Made by a program: the position numbers and the translations under genes. A DNA stretch of 64,000 nucleotides, taken from the NCBI GenBank assembly GCA_963665545.2, contig CAXXKZ010000016.1, forward strand, positions 18,868 through 82,867. Direction: 5' to 3'. Source of the stretch: G963665545 sp963665545 (lineage in GTDB: Bacteria > Pseudomonadota > Gammaproteobacteria > Xanthomonadales > SZUA-36). Of this stretch, positions 60,067 to 64,000 are shown one piece after another. The notes under the pieces were generated by a model, which saw nothing but the letters and a program-made list of their open reading frames with translations, searched no databases and had not been told where the DNA came from. How positions within the stretch are numbered: the stretch's first letter is position 1; each line of letters begins with the position of its first letter.

Positions 60067-62589
60067 TCAAGCACTACGCAATACACTTACCGGCGTCTGG
60101 CTAATGACGCGCCAGGTGGCGGTCATGCCACTGATCCCGACGAAAATCATGCCCACCAGTGGTCCGGCAATCCACAGCGTGGGGCTGAAGGTGTAATCAA
60201 GTTCGAAGGCGTGCTCGGCCAGCAAATAGCCCGCCGCGGTCGCACCAATGGCGGCGAGCAGTCCGGACAGTAAGCCGATGGCCAGAAATTCGCTGGCAAC
60301 GCCTGTCAGCATGCGCTTACGGGTAGCGCCCAGGGTGCGCAGCATGGCGCTTTCATAGCGGCGCTCATCGCGAGTGAAATCGACCGCTGCCCACAGCACC
60401 GCCAACCCGGCGAGCAGTGTAAAGACGAATACGGCCTGCACTGCGAGCGCGGCTTTGTCCATCACGTCGCGTACCTGGCCAAGGATGGCGTCGAGGTCGA
60501 TGGCGGTTACGCTGGGAAACGCACGCATCAAATCCAGTACGACGCTTTTCTGGTCCTCTTGCACGTACAGGCTGGTGATCCATGTCGTCGGATAAGGGTC
60601 GAGCACGCCGGGCGAGAACACCATGAAAAAGTTGGGTGAAAACGAGTCCCAAACCACAGTTCTGAAGCTGGTTACCGTGGCGCTGACGCTTTCGCCCGCA
60701 ACGTCGAATCCCAGTTCGTCGCCCAGCCCGATGCCCAGGTCGGCGGCGAACTCGGCCTCGAGTGAAATTTCCCGCACGGATTCGCCCGGTACCCAGAATG
60801 TACCCTCCACCACTTCATTGTCTTGTTGCAGCACATCAGTCCAGCTCAGGTTGGCGTCTCTGCGCGTCCAGTTTTCAGCACCCGGATCCTCGAATTTTAT
60901 TTGTGTCACATCCTGACCGTTGATTGTCGTCATGCGGGCACGTACCAGCGGCACCAGGCTAGGTGCCTCCATTCCTCTACTGACCAGGAAATCTCGCAGT
61001 GGCGCCACTTCGTGTCGCTGGATATTGATGATGAACTGGTTGGGTGCATTTTCCGGCAAGCTGGCCTGCCAGGTGTCCATCAGGTCATTGCGCACCGTGG
61101 TCAGCAGCAACAACACCATCAAACCCAGCCCGAATGCCACCACCTGCACGACGCTCTCACGGCCCCGCCGGGCGATGTTGGCCAGACCGTAGCGCCAGGC
61201 TACTCCAGCAGCGCCACGAAAGCCCTGCAAGGCGCGCACGAGCATCCAACCGGCCGCACCCAGCACCGCGAAACTGACGAAGGTGCCAGCGAGTATGGTC
61301 AGGACCAGCAAGGGATCGCGCACCATCCAGAAAACCAGCCCGGCCACCGCACCCACTGCCGCCAGCCAGGCTACACCATAACGCAACGGCGGTGGGCCAA
61401 TGTCGTGACGCAGCACACGCAAGGGCGGCGTTTTACCCATTTGCAACAGATCAGGCAGGGCAAAGCCGGCCAGGATGAAAACCGCTGTCATCAGCCCCAG
61501 CAGTGCCGGGTGCCAACCTGGCAGCGGCAGATCCTGGGCAATAAAGTCGCGCATCATGAAGGCCAGCCCGTGCTGCGCAAAAAAGCCGGCGAACGAGCCC
61601 AGGATTCCGCCCATCAGGGCGAGTGCCAACAACTGGATCATGCTCGACAGGATCACGCTTTTCTGCGAAGCGCCCAGGCACTTCATCAGCGCAGTGCGGT
61701 CACGGTGGCGGTGGGCATAGCGGCGCGCAGCCATGGCGACTGCGATGGCCGCCAGCAGCACCGAAACCAGGGAAGCGAGGTTGAGAAAGCTGCCGGCGCG
61801 ATCCATCGCTGATCGAATCTGCGGATTGGTGTCTTGGATGTCTCTGATCGATTCTCCGGTGCCCAACTGTGCCTGAATGAGCGGTTTGAATTCTTCAATG
61901 GCGGTGCGATCGGCAGCAAACAGCATGCGATAGGACACCCGGCTACCGGGCTGTACCAGCCCGGTGGCTTCCAGGTCGGCGTGATTCATCAACAGGCTGG
62001 GGGCAATATCGGTAAATTGGAATCCTTCGTCGGGCCTGAAGGTCAATACCCGGCTGAGGATCAGCTCTTTGGCGCCTACGGTGATTTTCGTACCGGTGTC
62101 CACACCCAACCTCGCCAGCAGTCGCGGCGAGCCCCAGGCCTCGCCCGGTGGCGGAATGTCATTTTCAATGCGCGGCGGCTGCAACAGGCGGTCGGCTGTT
62201 TTCAGCTTGCCCCGCAATGGGTAACCTTCGGTGGTTGCACGCACGGCGGCCAATGAATTGGCGTCACCGGCAAAAACCACGCTGGGCATGGTGGTAATAC
62301 GTGCCGAAGCAACACCATGGCCGGCCGCCAGCACCGTGTAGTCATCCGTTATCGCCCGTGCGGATGCCAGACGCAGATCGGCAGCGAGTGATTCGGCAGC
62401 CCGCAATTCAACAGCCTGGCCAACCCGGTCGGTCAAAAAGGCCACCGCCGTCAAGGCAGTGACGGCAATCATCAAGGCCATGGCCAGCACGGTCAATTCG
62501 CCGGCGCGCCAGTCGCGGGCCAGAAGCCGCAGCGAAAGCCGCCAAGAATGTCGACTTGCGTTCAGCTGGGATAATCGTTTTGAAATCAT
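60067..62589 (-). CDS. FtsX-family ABC transporter permease (YbbP type)
   Basis: The 840-residue protein (ATG at 62589) has about ten helices. Two FtsX domains carry cores near SLVSVLLAAIAVAMAARRYAH and VFTLLAGLAVLWAAVDFTRDE, and the N-terminal RLLARDWRAGELTVLAMALM matches YbbP. The partner ATPase lies immediately upstream and overlaps its start by four bases. YbbAP-type systems are thought to move lipophilic or thioester-linked molecules, and the divergent tesA supports the same linkage as in E. coli. Confidence 0.85.
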   Translation of the reverse strand: MISKRLSQLNASRHSWRLSLRLLARDWRAGELTVLAMALMIAVTALTAVAFLTDRVGQAVELRAAESLAADLRLASARAITDDYTVLAAGHGVASARITTMPSVVFAGDANSLAAVRATTEGYPLRGKLKTADRLLQPPRIENDIPPPGEAWGSPRLLARLGVDTGTKITVGAKELILSRVLTFRPDEGFQFTDIAPSLLMNHADLEATGLVQPGSRVSYRMLFAADRTAIEEFKPLIQAQLGTGESIRDIQDTNPQIRSAMDRAGSFLNLASLVSVLLAAIAVAMAARRYAHRHRDRTALMKCLGASQKSVILSSMIQLLALALMGGILGSFAGFFAQHGLAFMMRDFIAQDLPLPGWHPALLGLMTAVFILAGFALPDLLQMGKTPPLRVLRHDIGPPPLRYGVAWLAAVGAVAGLVFWMVRDPLLVLTILAGTFVSFAVLGAAGWMLVRALQGFRGAAGVAWRYGLANIARRGRESVVQVVAFGLGLMVLLLLTTVRNDLMDTWQASLPENAPNQFIINIQRHEVAPLRDFLVSRGMEAPSLVPLVRARMTTINGQDVTQIKFEDPGAENWTRRDANLSWTDVLQQDNEVVEGTFWVPGESVREISLEAEFAADLGIGLGDELGFDVAGESVSATVTSFRTVVWDSFSPNFFMVFSPGVLDPYPTTWITSLYVQEDQKSVVLDLMRAFPSVTAIDLDAILGQVRDVMDKAALAVQAVFVFTLLAGLAVLWAAVDFTRDERRYESAMLRTLGATRKRMLTGVASEFLAIGLLSGLLAAIGATAAGYLLAEHAFELDYTFSPTLWIAGPLVGMIFVGISGMTATWRVISQTPVSVLRSA

Positions 62590-63331
62590 TGGTTTGCCGG
62601 TCGTTCTTCGCGTTGAAATCGACCTGCATCCATATGAATAATGCGGTCGCAACGCGAAGCGAGCCCCAAATCGTGTGTGACCAATACCAGGGTCGTTCCG
62701 GCGTCAGTGTTGAGATCAAACAACAGCTGCACCACGGTCGAGCCGGTGCGGTTATCGAGATTGCCGGTGGGTTCGTCGGCGAACAACACCGCCGGCTGTA
62801 CGACAAAGGCCCGGGCAATTGCCACCCTTTGTTTCTCGCCCCCTGATAGCTGGTGTGGATAGTGTCGGCGCCGTTCCTCCAGCCCAACTTGCCTGAGCGC
62901 TTTCTTGGCCTCGGTACCCGCACCGCCCTCGCCCGCCAATTCAAGTGGCAGCATGACGTTTTCCAACGCGGTGAGCGACGGGATGAGGTGAAAAGACTGA
63001 AAGACAAAACCGACATTGCTGGCCCGTAGCGCCGCACGTCCGTCCTCGTCCAGGAGGTGATTTCAGTGCCATCCAGCCATATCCGTCCTCGCGAGGGAAC
63101 ATCGAGCCCTGCCAGCAGTCCCAGCAGGGTAGATTTGCCGGCGCCCGAAGCACCAACGATGGCGAGCGACTCTCCCCGGCTGACGACCAGATTAACGTCA
63201 TCGAGGATGGTCAAATCGCCTTCGGGACTGGGCACCGTTTTGCTGAGCTGTTCCGCTTTTAGAACGCTCACGGTATCTTGTGGTGGAAGTGCGTCTGAAT
63301 TGGCCTGGAATTTATTAATGTTGTCTGTCAT
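62586..63331 (-). pseudogene. ABC transporter ATPase (YbbA type), apparent single-base frameshift
   Basis: Starting at 63331, the frame has GASGAGKSTLLGLLAGLD (Walker A) and loses register after DGTEITS near 63052-63056. The next frame continues correctly as DEDGRAALRASNVGFVFQSFH, with signature HQLSGGEKQRVAIARA and Walker B AVLFADEPTGNLDN, ending at 62586. A one-base deletion is the simplest explanation. All functional motifs survive, so a sequencing or assembly error is possible; if real, the YbbAP-type pair has lost its ATPase. It overlaps the divergent tesA start by 14 bp. Confidence 0.75.
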
Positions 63332-63986
63332 TCAACTGTGCCTGAAAATTTGTCTTTTTGCTGTCCTGGCCTGGCTCTCGTCTACGTCTGCCGGCAGCCT
63401 CGCAATTGGCGAGGCTGATAATGACACCGATGGTGGCGCCGATGCCACCATTATGATTCTCGGTGACAGCCTCAGTGCGGCCTATGGCATGGAAATGAGC
63501 CAGGCCTGGCCGGCACTTTTGCAGGTCCGACTTATTGAACATGGTCATGCATACCGGGTTTTCAACTCAAGCATCGCCGGAGACACTACTCAAGGCGGTC
63601 TGACGCGATTGCCGAGGCTGCTGAAAAGTCACCGGCCGCGGGTCGTGATTATCGAGCTCGGGGGAAATGACGGCCTGCGTGGCCTGTCGTTGCATGTCAC
63701 CCGGTCCAACATGGAATCCATGATCGTGCTCAGCCAGTCTGCCGGCGCCGCCGTGATACTGGCGGGTATCAGGATACCGCCTAATTATGGTCCGCAATAT
63801 ATCCACCAGTTTGATGCGATTTATACGTCGCTGGCCGAGCAATATGGTGTAAGCCTGATTCCCTTCTTCATGGAAGATGTGGCCCTGGAGCCCGAATTGA
63901 TGCAAGCCGATGGTATCCACCCCAATGCGGATGGCCAGCCGCTATTGCTGCAGTCTGTGTGGGAATTCCTGGCACCATTTCTTTGA
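63318..63986 (+). CDS. tesA: Multifunctional acyl-CoA thioesterase I / lysophospholipase
   Basis: The ATG at 63318 gives 222 residues; the open frame further upstream overlaps the ATPase gene. An N-terminal signal (CLKICLFAVLAWLSSTSAGSLA) is followed by a GDSL/SGNH hydrolase: GDSLSAAYGM (catalytic Ser), VIIELGGNDGLRG (Asn block), and DGIHPNADGQ with the catalytic Asp/His pair. It acts in the periplasm on acyl thioesters and lysophospholipids. The divergent tesA/ybbA layout matches E. coli. Confidence 0.94.
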   Translation: MLSVIQLCLKICLFAVLAWLSSTSAGSLAIGEADNDTDGGADATIMILGDSLSAAYGMEMSQAWPALLQVRLIEHGHAYRVFNSSIAGDTTQGGLTRLPRLLKSHRPRVVIIELGGNDGLRGLSLHVTRSNMESMIVLSQSAGAAVILAGIRIPPNYGPQYIHQFDAIYTSLAEQYGVSLIPFFMEDVALEPELMQADGIHPNADGQPLLLQSVWEFLAPFL

Positions 63987-64000
63987 GCCCCCTTTTCGTA

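Overview
The window looks like chromosome from a free-living, aerobic gammaproteobacterium. The evidence is the order tig-clpP-clpX-lon-hupB-tRNA-ppiD, the presence of dksA, sufE, cysS, aceK, msrPQ and fabI, the divergent tesA / YbbA-YbbP-type pair, and a caa3-type cytochrome oxidase operon. I cannot name genus or species.

Layout. Positions 1-13.3 kb are accessory: the end of an O-antigen-ligase-like gene, then a lasso-peptide-type RiPP locus. One arm runs leftwards as a closely spaced series (cyclase, precursor, HprK-like kinase, TauD/TPR/ATP-grasp fusion, sulfatase-fold transferase, membrane protein). The other arm runs rightwards (PqqD-like B1, transglutaminase-like B2, DUF218 protein), followed by an exporter on the minus strand. 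The locus is decaying. An IS3-family element (6441-7704, 3-bp CCA target duplication) sits inside the precursor gene. Removing it in silico restores a 67-aa precursor with a textbook lasso leader. The cyclase has an in-frame stop, the exporter has a 4-bp duplication and an in-frame stop, and the membrane protein has a stop and a frameshift.

Positions 13.4-19.8 kb hold phhB, an Lrp/AsnC regulator, a CsrB/RsmZ-like sRNA (about ten GGA-loop hairpins and a strong terminator), a 1.4-kb field of repeats built around a 150-bp palindromic element, and a tRNA cluster (Arg, Pro, Arg, His, Lys, Leu). That cluster contains duplicated, broken tRNA copies and an insert with a small proline/threonine-rich exported protein. 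Positions 19.8-29.1 kb are the conserved proteostasis block tig, clpP, clpX, lon, hupB, tRNA-Val, tRNA-Asp and ppiD. Positions 29.3-42.5 kb carry housekeeping genes (fabI, dihydroorotase, yidD, dksA, an OmpA-family protein, sufE, cysS, pepQ, a glycosyltransferase, msrPQ, a haloalkane dehalogenase-like hydrolase, aceK).

Positions 42.5-54 kb contain a large Asp-box propeller protein, small exported proteins, a cytochrome b561, and the caa3 operon coxB-coxA-two subunit III genes-subunit IV, followed by a 221-bp structured inverted repeat. Positions 54-64 kb contain a tandem pair of SEC-C/prolyl-4-hydroxylase-like oxygenases, a cysteine synthase-glutaredoxin fusion, an adenosine deaminase-family enzyme, a small barrel protein, a phytanoyl-CoA dioxygenase-like protein, an FtsX-type ABC permease, a frameshifted ABC ATPase, and tesA.
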